Notes: generated from the sequence alone by a model not told the origin. A stretch of DNA of 35,836 nucleotides from a filamentous cyanobacterium CCP2 (GCA_003003615.1 PVWD01000032.1:1-35836); one strand, 5' to 3'. Shown: positions 1-7,833, counted from the stretch's first letter. Numbers and translations: made by a program.

Positions 1-47
1 GGGTTAGGGAGTAGGGAGTAGGGAGTGGGGAGTAGAGGAGTGGGGAA
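1..47. repeat. Heptanucleotide tandem repeat, G-rich
   Basis: About six imperfect copies of the heptamer GGAGTAG/GGAGTGG run from the window edge and may continue beyond it. The block lies just past the stop codon of the leftward gene at 71-685. The same heptamer recurs at 1086-1120 and, in inverted orientation, at 1389-1440. Short tandem heptamers of this kind are a known feature of filamentous cyanobacterial genomes. Confidence 0.8.
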
Positions 48-70
48 CTCTCTTTTGCTTTTGCGGAGGA

Positions 71-685
71 TTAGGGATTGAGAGGGAAACTGGGGCGGAT
101 GGTTTCTTGGAGAGGGGATGGGCTTCCTTCAGATTCGTAGGTGGTGCGTCCGGCAGATTGAATCACTAAACGGTACTCCCCCTCTGGAGACACGATCGCC
201 TGATACGTCACCCGTCCCAGCAAGTTGGTGTAGATGGTGCCATTTTCTGTTTCAATTACCTGAGCCAAGGCTCGGTCTAGCTCGATTTTTGAGGCAGTGC
301 GATCGTATACGGTGAGGTAAATTTGCTCGACTAGGCGCAAAACTCGAACGGTGTATTCATCTGTTTCAAAGAATACTAAACTTTCGATCGGACGCTGCCC
401 CCTGGGTAGAGCATAGGGATTGACAAACTCCACAATGCTGCCATCCGATGTGACTCGGCAAAAGCCTGCTATGCCGCGATCGGTTTGCCAACGGAGCAAA
501 ACTAACCCATTCAGCAATTCCAGTCCCGGAGTAAATTCGATCGTGCTTCCGGGTAGCTCTGCTTCAATACGCTGCTCACAATTTTCCAAGGCCACCTCTA
601 ACGGAGTCGCATTCCCCGCAAATGCTAGGCTAGGAACGATCGCAAAAGCAACAAAAATTGTCCGCAGTGTATTCTTGATATGCAT
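71..685 (-). CDS. Secreted protein of unknown function
   Basis: This is a 204-residue protein I do not recognise. The first ~23 residues look like a signal peptide: basic MHIKNTLR, a hydrophobic stretch, then a likely cleavage after AFA. The mature protein would therefore be periplasmic or exported. The rest is a mix of predicted strand and helix with two cysteines (in ENCEQR and GFCRV) that could form a disulfide, no transmembrane segment and no catalytic motif I can name. The ATG at 685 is preceded by AAGGG at a suitable distance. The gene diverges from the DUF2358 gene with only 31 bp between the two start codons, so at least one promoter must lie inside the opposite coding sequence. Its 3' end abuts the heptamer repeat block at 1-47. 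Reading frame and signal peptide are convincing; the function is unknown. Confidence 0.75.
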   Translation of the reverse strand: MHIKNTLRTIFVAFAIVPSLAFAGNATPLEVALENCEQRIEAELPGSTIEFTPGLELLNGLVLLRWQTDRGIAGFCRVTSDGSIVEFVNPYALPRGQRPIESLVFFETDEYTVRVLRLVEQIYLTVYDRTASKIELDRALAQVIETENGTIYTNLLGRVTYQAIVSPEGEYRLVIQSAGRTTYESEGSPSPLQETIRPSFPLNP

Positions 686-716
686 CTATGCCCTTGACTG
701 AAACGCCTGGCTGAAC

Positions 717-1106
717 ATGGACATTTTGGAAATCTTGCAGGAAGACTATCGCAACTTTCCTCAGAACCAAACCTACAGTATTTATGCAGATGATGTGTAC
801 TTTAAAGACCCGATGAATGAATTTCAGGGGCGCGATCGATATCAGCAAATGCTCAAATTCATCAACACCTGGTTTCGTCATCCTCAACTCGATCTTCACC
901 AAATTCAGCGCAACGGCAACAACATTCGTACCGACTGGACGCTCACCTGGAACACCCCCCTCCCCTGGAATCCTCGCATTCGTATTCCTGGCTGGAGTGA
1001 ACTCAAATTAAACGATCGGGGTCTAATTGTCTCCCACATTGACTACTGGCACTGTTCCCGGTTAGATGTGCTGAAACAGCATTTTGGAGTGGGGAATGGG
1101 GAGTAG
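717..1106 (+). CDS. DUF2358 family protein
   Basis: This 129-residue protein matches the DUF2358 family, conserved in cyanobacteria and plant chloroplasts. Recognisable conserved segments are SIYADDVYFKDP near residue 22, the WTLTWNTPLPW stretch near residue 75 and HIDYWHCSRLDVLKQHF near the C-terminus. The family has a SnoaL/NTF2-like small alpha+beta barrel look; its biochemical role is unknown and no enzymatic residues can be assigned. The ATG at 717 gives the family-typical N-terminus MDILEILQEDY. The last residues (GVGNGE) are encoded by heptamer repeats that run through the stop codon, so the tail after KQHF is probably repeat-derived. Divergent from the secreted protein gene at 71-685. 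Confidence 0.88.
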   Translation: MDILEILQEDYRNFPQNQTYSIYADDVYFKDPMNEFQGRDRYQQMLKFINTWFRHPQLDLHQIQRNGNNIRTDWTLTWNTPLPWNPRIRIPGWSELKLNDRGLIVSHIDYWHCSRLDVLKQHFGVGNGE

Positions 1107-1120
1107 GGAGTAGGGAGTAT
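1086..1120. repeat. Heptanucleotide tandem repeat overlapping a stop codon
   Basis: Five heptamers in phase (GGAGTGG, GGAATGG, GGAGTAG, GGAGTAG, GGAGTAT) cover the last six codons and the TAG stop (1104-1106) of the DUF2358 gene. Same family as the blocks at 1-47 and 1389-1440. Confidence 0.85.
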
Positions 1121-1173
1121 CGATCGCGGGCTACCTGAAAAAGTTCGATAAATAAGACTGGGAAAGGGTTTTA

Positions 1174-1292
1174 GTCCATTTATAGAGGTTGAAAATTAAA
1201 TTGGGTCATTGCGATCGAGCATCATCCCCCTGGCAGGCAAGATGCCTGCGCTACGGATTACCTGATTAAATTCTTAACTTCCATAAATGGAC
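1174..1292. repeat. MITE-like inverted-repeat element
   Basis: The arms at 1174-1197 and 1269-1292 are inverted copies matching at 20 of 24 positions, with outer ends GTCCATTTAT/ATAAATGGAC identical. Between them a perfect hairpin, GCAGGCA-AGA-TGCCTGC, occupies 1233-1249. There is no coding frame inside. The layout is that of a small non-autonomous element or a structured intergenic repeat. No clear target-site duplication is visible, so the exact class is not settled. Confidence 0.6.
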
Positions 1293-1388
1293 GTGATTTC
1301 ATCGCCTGCAATTCATTTGCCGCCAAAAATCAGAATTTTGATAAATTCACATTCCTTACCTGTCAATCCAACATCCTATTTATCTACC

Positions 1389-1440
1389 TCCCCACTCCCC
1401 ACTCCCTACTCTCCATTGCTCCCCATTCCCTACTCCCCCC
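1389..1440. repeat. Heptanucleotide tandem repeat, C-rich orientation
   Basis: Seven imperfect heptamers (CTCCCCA, CTCCCTA, TTCCCTA and variants) form the reverse complement of the repeat units at 1086-1120, giving an inverted pair around the spacer. Confidence 0.8.
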
Positions 1441-1499
1441 AAAAACCGATACATTAAGTAAAGGAATATAAAGTTTTTTCAGAAAAGGCTCGACGATCC

Positions 1500-2681
1500 A
1501 TGCGTGTAATTTTGATGACGGGTAAGGGGGGTGTTGGTAAGACCTCTGTGGCGGCAGCAACAGGATTACGCTGTGCAGAATTGGGGCATAAAACTCTGGT
1601 ACTTAGTACTGATCCGGCTCATTCTTTGGCAGACAGCTTTGATATGGAGTTGGGGCATGATCCTCGTCAGGTGCGCCCTAACCTGTGGGGAGCTGAGCTA
1701 GATGCACTGATGGAGCTAGAAGGCAACTGGGGAGCTGTCAAGCGATACATCACTCAGGTGCTTCAGGCACGAGGGTTGGAAGGCGTTGAAGCGGAAGAAT
1801 TGGCCATTCTGCCGGGCATGGATGAGATTTTTAGCCTGGTGCGAATGAAGCGGCACTATGACGAAGGCGAGTTTGATGTCTTAATCATTGATTCGGCTCC
1901 GACAGGAACAGCCTTGCGTCTGCTGAGTTTGCCGGAGGTGGCGGGCTGGTATATGCGCCGATTTTACAAGCCCTTGCAAGCGGTGTCGGCTGCCCTCAGA
2001 CCGCTCGTAGAGCCATTTTTCCGCCCGATCGCCGGATTTTCCCTACCCGATCAGCAGGTGATGGAAGCTCCTTACGAGTTCTACCAGCAAATTGAAGAGC
2101 TAGAAAAAGTTCTTACCAATAACGTTCTAACCTCAGTGCGACTGGTGACAAATCCTGAAAAAATGGTGATTAAGGAATCCCTACGCGCCCATGCCTACCT
2201 GAGCCTCTACAACGTTGCCACTGATATGGTGGTTGCCAACCGGATCATTCCTGATACTGTAACCGATCCTTTTTTTCAGCGATGGAAAGAGAACCAACAA
2301 CAATATCGCCAGGAAATCCAGGATAATTTTCGCCCACTGCCTATCAAAGAAGTTCCGCTTTATTCTGAGGAAATGTGCGGTCTAGATGCCCTCGATCGCT
2401 TGAAGGAAACCCTCTACGCTGATGAAGACCCGTCTCAGGTCTACTACAAGGAAACCACGTTGCGGGTTGTCCAAGAGCAAAACCAATACAGCTTGGAGGT
2501 TTATTTACCTGGAATTCCCAAAAATAAAGTGGAACTGAGCAAGACAGGAGATGAGTTAAACATTCGGATTGGCAATCACCGTCGGAATTTAGTCCTACCC
2601 CAAGCGTTGGCAGCTCTGCAACCTGCGGGGGCAAAAATGGAGGAGGACTACCTGAAAATTCGATTTGCTCAATCGGTTTAA
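1500..2681 (+). CDS. ArsA/Get3-type ATPase with HSP20-like C-terminus
   Basis: A 393-residue SIMIBI-class P-loop ATPase. The deviant Walker [11 protein letters not shown] is at residues 8-17, followed by [12 protein letters not shown] (36-47, switch I region) and the [12 protein letters not shown] motif (131-142, switch II). Residues from about 318 to the end ([17 protein letters not shown] onward) resemble the alpha-crystallin/HSP20-like domain found at the C-terminus of many cyanobacterial ArsA proteins. The Get3/TRC40 relatives deliver tail-anchored proteins, while classical ArsA drives arsenite export. No ArsB, ArsD or arsenate reductase gene is nearby, and there is no duplicated ATPase half, so a protein-targeting or chaperone role fits better than an arsenic pump. 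That is an inference. The ATG at 1500 begins directly at the ATPase core; an AAGG lies 10 bp upstream. An ArsR-type regulator follows 147 bp downstream on the same strand. Confidence 0.88.
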   Translation: MRVILMTGKGGVGKTSVAAATGLRCAELGHKTLVLSTDPAHSLADSFDMELGHDPRQVRPNLWGAELDALMELEGNWGAVKRYITQVLQARGLEGVEAEELAILPGMDEIFSLVRMKRHYDEGEFDVLIIDSAPTGTALRLLSLPEVAGWYMRRFYKPLQAVSAALRPLVEPFFRPIAGFSLPDQQVMEAPYEFYQQIEELEKVLTNNVLTSVRLVTNPEKMVIKESLRAHAYLSLYNVATDMVVANRIIPDTVTDPFFQRWKENQQQYRQEIQDNFRPLPIKEVPLYSEEMCGLDALDRLKETLYADEDPSQVYYKETTLRVVQEQNQYSLEVYLPGIPKNKVELSKTGDELNIRIGNHRRNLVLPQALAALQPAGAKMEEDYLKIRFAQSV

Positions 2682-2747
2682 AACTTACCGAAAGTTAATT
2701 TTTGTCTATTTTGTTCGACGATCGGCGTAATTCTATCTATTACTCCA

Positions 2748-2775
2748 TTGTCATACAAGGTTTGAATGATACAAT
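2748..2775 (+). promoter_or_regulatory. Candidate sigma70-type promoter of the ArsR gene
   Basis: TTGTCA (2748-2753), a 16-bp spacer and TACAAT (2770-2775) match the -35/-10 consensus at five of six positions each. Transcription would begin near 2782, which rules out the in-frame ATG at 2766 as a start and supports the ATG at 2829. An ACCT-GTGT-AGGT inverted repeat (about 2812-2823) between the -10 and the start codon could be the operator for autoregulation. Confidence 0.5.
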
Positions 2776-2828
2776 CTGGGGTTAGATCAACGGTTGGAAT
2801 CCGTCATAACCTGTGTAGGTATATTTGC

Positions 2829-3182
2829 ATGAAAACAGCGGAGTCTGTGCCGACAGAAGTTGTCCAGCAAGTTGCTGAATACTTCGGTGTGTTGAGTGAA
2901 CCAATGCGATTACGCCTTCTCAACCTGTTACGGGACGGCGAGAAGTGTGTCCAGGATTTGGTAGAGGCAACCCAAACCAGCCAAGCCAATGTCTCAAAGC
3001 ACCTGAAGGTGATGCTGCAAGCTGGAATTTTGACCCGTCGCAGCGAAGGAACATCGGCGTACTATAGCGTCACCGATGACTTAATTTTTGAGTTGTGTAC
3101 ATTAGTGTGCGATCGGCTGGCGAGCCGTATTGAACAACAGGCGCAGTACTTCCGGGCTTTTAGCCTTACCAGCAAACAATAA
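2829..3182 (+). CDS. ArsR/SmtB-family winged-helix regulator
   Basis: A 117-residue repressor-type protein. The winged helix-turn-helix is clear: SEPMRLRLLNLLRDGEKCV (23-41), the recognition helix region TSQANVSKHLKVM (50-62), and the wing RRSEGTSAYYSV (70-81). The family binds DNA as a dimer and lets go when it binds metal or its thiols are modified. The classical CVC arsenic/cadmium motif is absent. Three cysteines are present: C40 just before the recognition unit, and C90 and C94 in the last helix (ELCTLVCDRL). They could form a metal or redox site. The longer frame from 2766 is rejected because a promoter covers that position. The ArsA-type gene upstream is a possible target or merely a neighbour; inducer unknown. 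Confidence 0.88.
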   Translation: MKTAESVPTEVVQQVAEYFGVLSEPMRLRLLNLLRDGEKCVQDLVEATQTSQANVSKHLKVMLQAGILTRRSEGTSAYYSVTDDLIFELCTLVCDRLASRIEQQAQYFRAFSLTSKQ

Positions 3183-3449
3183 CCACAAGACAATTTAGAG
3201 ATTTGCACATCAAGGATTTTGCAAAGTTCAGGGCAATCTCTAAGACAATCAGTAGAATGGTGCATAGCCGAATGCAATTTTGGATCTTACGGTTTTAGCT
3301 CTGATGATTTTGCAAAGCTTGCTCGTTAAGCATTGATAAGTCTCTGGCTTAGAATTCTGTCCAAAGTGCATCGGCTTAGAACTACAATCTGGAATTTCAG
3401 GAAACTAGCCTGTAGTTACTGTTTTGGTTGACTCCTGTGTTGAGCGTGC

Positions 3450-5843
3450 ATGACATCACCGCAGACTCCTAACCCATCCCCTGATCCTCACAATCAGCCG
3501 TCCAGTCAAGTGAACCGATCGACTCACTTGTCGAACTCACCTGACCCTACATCGCCTGATCCTTCCCCTCAACCCGCTCCAACTCCTTCACCACCGTCAG
3601 GAGGTAGTTCAAATACTATCCTGGGGGCCCTGACACGAGCAGTTCAGACGGTCAAAGCGCGGGTTAATTTCACTCAACTGGTCTTAAAGCCGAATGCGAG
3701 GGTTCCGGAAATCTGGATTCAAGACAGCGATGACCCCCAGGCAAAAGTTTATCCATTGGTTGGAGAATATTACAAGCTGGGACGCAGTTCGCGATCGTGC
3801 GATATTGTGGTACGGAATCCAGTTGTGAGCCAGGTGCACTTGTCTTTAACGCGGGACAAACGCCAGCGCAGTGCGCCTTTCATCCTGCGAGATGAAAATT
3901 CGACTAATGGCATCTATCGAGGCAAACGTCGCATCACCAAGCTCCCCCTCCGCCATGGGGATATGTTGACGCTGGGGCCACCAGAATTAGCGGCTGCTGT
4001 GCAGGTGCAGTACAACTATCCTCCTCCCTGGTATGTAAAGGCGGCTCGGTATGGGCTATACGGGTTTACTGGGGCAACGGCTCTAGTTGCTGCCTGGATT
4101 GGGCTGGAGTGGCAAAAATTTAACGTTTATCCATTGCCCGCCTCCGTGCAGGGGCCAGTTGTGGTTTATGCCCGCGATCGAGAAACCCCACTGCGTCCTG
4201 TGGAAACCCGTGCCCATGTAGAACTTAGCAGCCTACGCGACTTTTCCCCTTATCTACCAAACGCGGTGATTGCCTCGGAAGATTCCCGCTACAACTGGCA
4301 TTTGGGTGTTGACCCGATCGGCATCCTGCGGGCATTAGTCACCAATATTCAAGGGGGAGAAATCCGTGAGGGAGGCAGTACAGTCACTCAGCAGCTAGCG
4401 CGGAGCGTGTTTCGAGACTATGTGGGCACGGAGGATTCGGCAGGACGGAAGCTGAGAGAAGCAGTGGTTGCGCTTAAGCTGGAAACTTTTTATAGCAAAG
4501 ATGCTTTGATGTTGACCTACCTGAATCGGGTGTATTTGGGTAGCGGCAACTATGGTTTTGAGGATGCCTCGCAATTTTACTTCGGTAAGTCTGCCAGCGA
4601 CCTCACCCTGTCTGAAGCCGCAACGCTGGTTGGCATTCTTCCGGCTCCCAACAACTTTAACCCTGTGCGGGACTACGACATCGCAGTTGAACTGCGCGAT
4701 CGGGTGATTAACCGTATGGTGACACAGGGCATGGTCAGCGTTGAAGAAGCACAACGGGCCAGGCGTTCCCGAATCGAAATTAACCCCAGGGCGATCGAAG
4801 AATTGGAAAGCATCCGCGCTCCCTACTTCTACGGTCATGTGTTTGCCGAGCTAGAAGACCTTTTGGGTGATCAACTGGCGCGAGAGGGTAATTTTATCGT
4901 AGAAAGTACTGTTGACTTGGGGATGCAAGCAACGGCTGAAGCGGCTCTAGAAAATGAAGTGGCTGGAACAGGTTTGGTGCTGGGCTACTCGGAAGGTGCC
5001 ATTGTTACGCTGGATGCTTCCACAGGTGAGGTGCTGGCATTGGTTGGCGGCATTAACTATCAGCAAAGCCAATTTAACCGAGCGACCCAGGCTCTAAGGC
5101 AACCCGGTTCAACCTTTAAGGTTTTTGCCTACACTGCCGCACTAAACCAGGGAATTTCGGCAGGTTCTACCTACTCCTGTGACTCCATGGACTGGATGGG
5201 GCAGATTTTTGAGGGCTGTCGAGCCGGACGTGGTGGCAGTATGGATATGTACACAGGCATGGCTCTGTCGGAAAATGTTGTGGCTTTGCGAATTGCTCAA
5301 CAGGCTGGGTTAGACAACGTCGTGCGGATGGCTCAGCGCATGGGCATTCGATCGGATCTGGCTCCAGTTCCTGGACTTGTTTTGGGACAAAGCGAGGTGA
5401 ACTTACTGGAAGTGACTGGGGCATATGGAGTGCTGGCGAATCAGGGAGTCCGCAACCGTCCTCATACGATTAGCCGTATTCTAGACAGCAGCGATTGCGA
5501 GGATGTGAACAACCCCGATACTTGCCGCGTGATCTATGAATTTGGTCAAAGCAGCGAATCGAATCTCCAGGTTCTTGACCCTCAAGTTGCAAATACAATT
5601 ACTTCAATGCTTCAGGGAGTCATCCGCAGTGGTACGGGCGGCAGTGCGGCTCTGGGCTATGGTGAAGCTGGGAAAACGGGAACCACGAATGATAGTGTTG
5701 ACCTATGGTTTGTGGGCTATATTCCCAGTCAAGCTCTGGTGACAGGGGTTTGGCTTGGCAATGATGACAACACGCCGACATCGGGAAGTAGTGCGAATGC
5801 AGCCCAGCTTTGGCGGAGCTATATGGGGCAGATTTTGCCCTAG
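3450..5843 (+). CDS. Class A penicillin-binding protein with FHA domain
   Basis: A 797-residue bifunctional peptidoglycan synthase. In order: a Pro/Ser-rich cytoplasmic tail (1-55); an FHA phosphothreonine-binding domain (about 95-185) with G111-R112-S113, S127xxH130 and N150xTN153G; one transmembrane helix (about 200-219); a GT51 transglycosylase (about 245-430) with the ASED motif holding catalytic E277 and GGSTVTQQLAR at 308-318; and a transpeptidase (about 510-780) with S554TFK557, S607EN609 and K742TG744. Both active sites look intact, so it should polymerise lipid II and cross-link peptides in the periplasm. The FHA domain in the cytoplasm implies control by a Ser/Thr kinase, which is not encoded here. 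The ATG at 3450 keeps the full FHA domain. The next gene, hisH, begins 35 bp downstream, probably by position rather than function. Confidence 0.95.
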   Translation: MTSPQTPNPSPDPHNQPSSQVNRSTHLSNSPDPTSPDPSPQPAPTPSPPSGGSSNTILGALTRAVQTVKARVNFTQLVLKPNARVPEIWIQDSDDPQAKVYPLVGEYYKLGRSSRSCDIVVRNPVVSQVHLSLTRDKRQRSAPFILRDENSTNGIYRGKRRITKLPLRHGDMLTLGPPELAAAVQVQYNYPPPWYVKAARYGLYGFTGATALVAAWIGLEWQKFNVYPLPASVQGPVVVYARDRETPLRPVETRAHVELSSLRDFSPYLPNAVIASEDSRYNWHLGVDPIGILRALVTNIQGGEIREGGSTVTQQLARSVFRDYVGTEDSAGRKLREAVVALKLETFYSKDALMLTYLNRVYLGSGNYGFEDASQFYFGKSASDLTLSEAATLVGILPAPNNFNPVRDYDIAVELRDRVINRMVTQGMVSVEEAQRARRSRIEINPRAIEELESIRAPYFYGHVFAELEDLLGDQLAREGNFIVESTVDLGMQATAEAALENEVAGTGLVLGYSEGAIVTLDASTGEVLALVGGINYQQSQFNRATQALRQPGSTFKVFAYTAALNQGISAGSTYSCDSMDWMGQIFEGCRAGRGGSMDMYTGMALSENVVALRIAQQAGLDNVVRMAQRMGIRSDLAPVPGLVLGQSEVNLLEVTGAYGVLANQGVRNRPHTISRILDSSDCEDVNNPDTCRVIYEFGQSSESNLQVLDPQVANTITSMLQGVIRSGTGGSAALGYGEAGKTGTTNDSVDLWFVGYIPSQALVTGVWLGNDDNTPTSGSSANAAQLWRSYMGQILP

Positions 5844-5878
5844 GTTTGCGAATGAGCCATGAATGAACAGGAGAAGCT

Positions 5879-6532
5879 ATGACAACGATCGCAGTGGTAG
5901 ATTATGACATGGGAAATCTCCACTCTGCCTGTAAGGGCTTGGAGAATGCCGGGGCCATTACTCACGTCACCGATTCAGCGAAGGAGCTAGAACGGGCAGA
6001 TGCGATCGTCCTGCCGGGAGTTGGTTCGTTTGATCCAGCAATTCAGCATTTGCGCGTTCGTGATTTGATTCAGCCTTTGAAAGAGGCAATTGTCAGCGGT
6101 AAGCCGTTTTTAGGCATTTGCTTGGGGCTGCAAATTCTGTTTGAGGGCAGCGAGGAAGGAAATGAGCCAGGTTTGGGCATTGTTCCGGGGATGGTACGCC
6201 GATTTCGCCATGAACCGGGCATCACCATTCCGCACATGGGCTGGAATCAGCTTGACTTGACTCAACCCGATCTTGCACTTTGGCAAAACCTACCTACCCA
6301 ACCCTGGGTTTACTTTGTCCATTCGTACTATGCTGATCCGGCTGATCCTCAGATAACCGCCGCAACGATTACCCACGGTAGCCAAACTGTAACTGCCGCG
6401 ATCGCCCGTGATAACCTTATGGCAACCCAGTTCCACCCTGAAAAGTCTTCGGCTGCCGGGCTACAAATCCTGTCTAACTTTGTCACATTGGTTAAAAGCC
6501 AGCAGTTAGCGGGAGCAAGTCGCACAGGCTAG
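5879..6532 (+). CDS. hisH: Imidazole glycerol phosphate synthase subunit HisH
   Basis: A 217-residue class I glutamine amidotransferase. The nucleophile is C81 in GICLGLQ, and the other triad residues are H186 and E188 in QFHPEKS. The N-terminal VVDYDMGNLHS and LPGVGSF (45-51, oxyanion region) are characteristic of HisH. The enzyme releases ammonia from glutamine and channels it to HisF, which makes imidazole glycerol phosphate and AICAR in histidine synthesis. No hisF is in the window; dispersed his genes are normal in cyanobacteria. The start is well supported by AGGAG five bases before the ATG. It sits 35 bp after the penicillin-binding protein gene and 18 bp before rsmD, so the three may be co-transcribed. 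Confidence 0.97.
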   Translation: MTTIAVVDYDMGNLHSACKGLENAGAITHVTDSAKELERADAIVLPGVGSFDPAIQHLRVRDLIQPLKEAIVSGKPFLGICLGLQILFEGSEEGNEPGLGIVPGMVRRFRHEPGITIPHMGWNQLDLTQPDLALWQNLPTQPWVYFVHSYYADPADPQITAATITHGSQTVTAAIARDNLMATQFHPEKSSAAGLQILSNFVTLVKSQQLAGASRTG

Positions 6533-6550
6533 ATTTTTTAACTTTATGCT

Positions 6551-7105
6551 ATGTCTCTCCGTATCTATGGCAATCGCCAACTGAAGACCTTACCTGGACA
6601 GGCAACCCGCCCCACTCCAGCGCGAGTGCGGGAAGCTTTATTTAACATCTGGCAAGGGGAGATTGCAGGCTGCCGTTGGCTAGATTTGTGTACGGGTACA
6701 GGGGCAATGGGGGCAGAAGCACTGTGTCGCGGAGCCAGGGAAGTAGTCGGCATTGAGCAGTCTGGGCGAGCATGCAGCGTGATTCAGCAAAATTGGGCCC
6801 AGGTTGCCCGTTCAGAGCAAAAATTTCGGGTGATCCGGGGCAATGTGGTGCAGCGCATACCCGACTTAGCGGGGCAGATGTTCGATTGCATCTACTTTGA
6901 TCCACCCTATGCCAGCGATTTGTATGAGCCTGTACTAAAATTACTGGCGCATCATCAATTCCTTGCCCCAGAGGGAGAATTGGCTGTAGAGCATAGTCCC
7001 GACCGAGTTTTGCCAAACGCGATCGACAGTCTGACTGCTTGTCGGCAAAAAAGCTACGGTAACACGGCGATTACGTTCTATCGAGCGCAGTCTACAACAA
7101 CCTAA
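6551..7105 (+). CDS. rsmD: 16S rRNA (guanine(966)-N2)-methyltransferase RsmD
   Basis: A 184-residue SAM-dependent methyltransferase. The N-terminal RIYGNRQLKTLPG and TRPTPARVREALFNIW are the RsmD signature. The SAM-binding motif DLCTGTGAMGAEAL is at 45-58 and the catalytic DPPY at 117-120. RsmD methylates N2 of G966 in the small-subunit rRNA during assembly of the 30S head. Length and motif order are normal for the family. It follows hisH by 18 bp and is convergent with petG, 259 bp away. No strong Shine-Dalgarno is visible before the ATG, which fits translational coupling with hisH. Confidence 0.95.
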   Translation: MSLRIYGNRQLKTLPGQATRPTPARVREALFNIWQGEIAGCRWLDLCTGTGAMGAEALCRGAREVVGIEQSGRACSVIQQNWAQVARSEQKFRVIRGNVVQRIPDLAGQMFDCIYFDPPYASDLYEPVLKLLAHHQFLAPEGELAVEHSPDRVLPNAIDSLTACRQKSYGNTAITFYRAQSTTT

Positions 7106-7282
7106 TGTGTAATTTCCCTAAACTTCCTCTGGGATAAGCACCTTACCTATCCAGAACCAGCAAAATTTCCAGGCTATGAGAAAGTGTATGCTGTCCTTGG
7201 GTTTACAGCACGCATGTAGATCAATGGCTGGACTGAGAAACAGGATGCTCAATCCAACCAACATTTTTATGACTTCCCATAA

Positions 7283-7298
7283 TCCGATCGCGATCGGA
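7283..7298. repeat. 16-bp perfect palindrome of HIP1 type
   Basis: TCCGATCGCGATCGGA is a perfect palindrome built from overlapping CGATCG units, in the spacer between the convergent rsmD and petG genes. It could act as a small hairpin at the 3' ends of both transcripts, but no U-tract follows, so a terminator call is not justified. Confidence 0.6.
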
Positions 7299-7364
7299 AC
7301 TTAAACGAGTCCCGCTTTACCTTGACCGGAACGAAGGAATGGTACCTATAGAAAATCCACAAGC

Positions 7365-7478
7365 CTATAGGTTAAGCTGATTGCCCCGCTTATACTGCAA
7401 ATATGCAGCTACAAACAGCCCTGCTAAAGTCACAGGGATCAGACCCAGAACAATTCCTGAAAGTAAGGGTTCTACCAC
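7365..7478 (-). CDS. petG: Cytochrome b6f complex subunit PetG
   Basis: A 37-residue single-helix membrane protein, read as V(M)[15 protein letters not shown] followed by [21 protein letters not shown]. This is essentially the universal PetG sequence: short lumenal N-terminus, one transmembrane helix (about 4-28) and a basic stromal tail. PetG is one of the small subunits that stabilise the b6f dimer carrying electrons from plastoquinol to plastocyanin or cytochrome c6. The start is a GTG at 7478-7476, decided by a perfect GGAGG at 7490-7486 with seven bases between; there is no ATG. The gene is too short for ordinary ORF filters. It diverges from a cytochrome c gene (cytM-like), so two electron-transport genes share one intergenic region. 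Confidence 0.95.
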   Translation of the reverse strand: MVEPLLSGIVLGLIPVTLAGLFVAAYLQYKRGNQLNL

Positions 7479-7833
7479 AACTCAACCTCCGTATCGTTAA
7501 TCTGGATTTTATCAAATTCTTAGACTGAGAAGACTCCGTAACATTTTGTAGCCATCTATCATAATTAGTAGAAGGATACGCATTATTGGGAAGCCTTCTG
7601 CTCGTCATAATGAGATTACCACAACAGCCTCATCAAAAGGTTTTGAAGTCGTTTTTGTAATGGAGCAAGATGACCAAACTTCATTGAATGGCATGGTAAA
7701 TGCTTTGAAAAGCTTAAATTTTGCCACCGTCTAACATGAAGTAAGTTAAATTCTTAGAATATATTGTTAACTAAACCCGTCCAAGTCATTCAGAGTGTTG
7801 ACCCAAAAGCTTTTGAATAATCAGATTACCGAC
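7479..7833. promoter_or_regulatory. Divergent petG/cytM intergenic region
   Basis: This 355-bp region must hold the promoters of petG (leftward) and the cytochrome c gene (rightward). On the cytochrome side AGAATATATTG near 7757-7767 offers a -10-like TATATT, without a convincing -35. It also contains the protein-like open frame described at 7552-7734. Confidence 0.5.
7552..7734 (+). other. Protein-like open frame lacking a normal start
   Basis: Sixty codons stay open from the stop at 7549 to TAA at 7732-7734. The translation from about 7582 reads IIGKPSARHNEITTTASSKG and then FEVVFVMEQDDQTSLNGMVN, ending ALKSLNFATV. The amphipathic strand/helix pattern looks like real protein rather than random sequence. 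The only ATGs are internal (7660 and 7696). An AGAAGG lies six bases before ATT at 7582, so a rare ATT start is conceivable; a decayed gene remnant is at least as likely. I do not recognise the family. Confidence 0.3.

Larger units (their letters stand above)
1107..1499. other. Gene-free spacer filled with repeats
   Basis: This 393-bp spacer between the DUF2358 gene and the ArsA-type gene holds no convincing coding frame. It contains the end of one heptamer block, a 119-bp inverted-repeat element (1174-1292), and an inverted C-rich heptamer block (1389-1440). The 60 bp before the ATG at 1500 are A/T-rich with a TATAAA at about 1466-1471 that could be a -10 element, but no good -35 partner was found. 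Confidence 0.7.

Noticed and set aside
1107-1499. CRISPR-like array suggested by tandem repeats
   Set aside because: Repeats are contiguous heptamers without unique spacers of constant size, and no cas genes are present.
2766-2828. Upstream extension of the ArsR gene from an ATG at 2766
   Set aside because: The candidate -10 element lies at 2770-2775, so this ATG would precede the transcript; family members start near MKTAES.
1500-3182. Arsenic-resistance operon (ArsA next to ArsR)
   Set aside because: The ATPase has a single catalytic half with an HSP20-like tail as in targeting factors, the regulator lacks the arsenic-binding CVC motif, and there is no arsB, arsC or acr3 gene.
4395-4838. 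Leftward 147-codon frame inside the penicillin-binding protein gene
   Set aside because: It lies wholly inside the transglycosylase coding region, whose motifs are intact on the other strand; it is a shadow frame.
7115-7265. Short leftward frame of about 48 codons after rsmD
   Set aside because: Looks hydrophobic at its start but has no homology I recognise, no ribosome-binding site, and Trp/Cys-rich random-like sequence.
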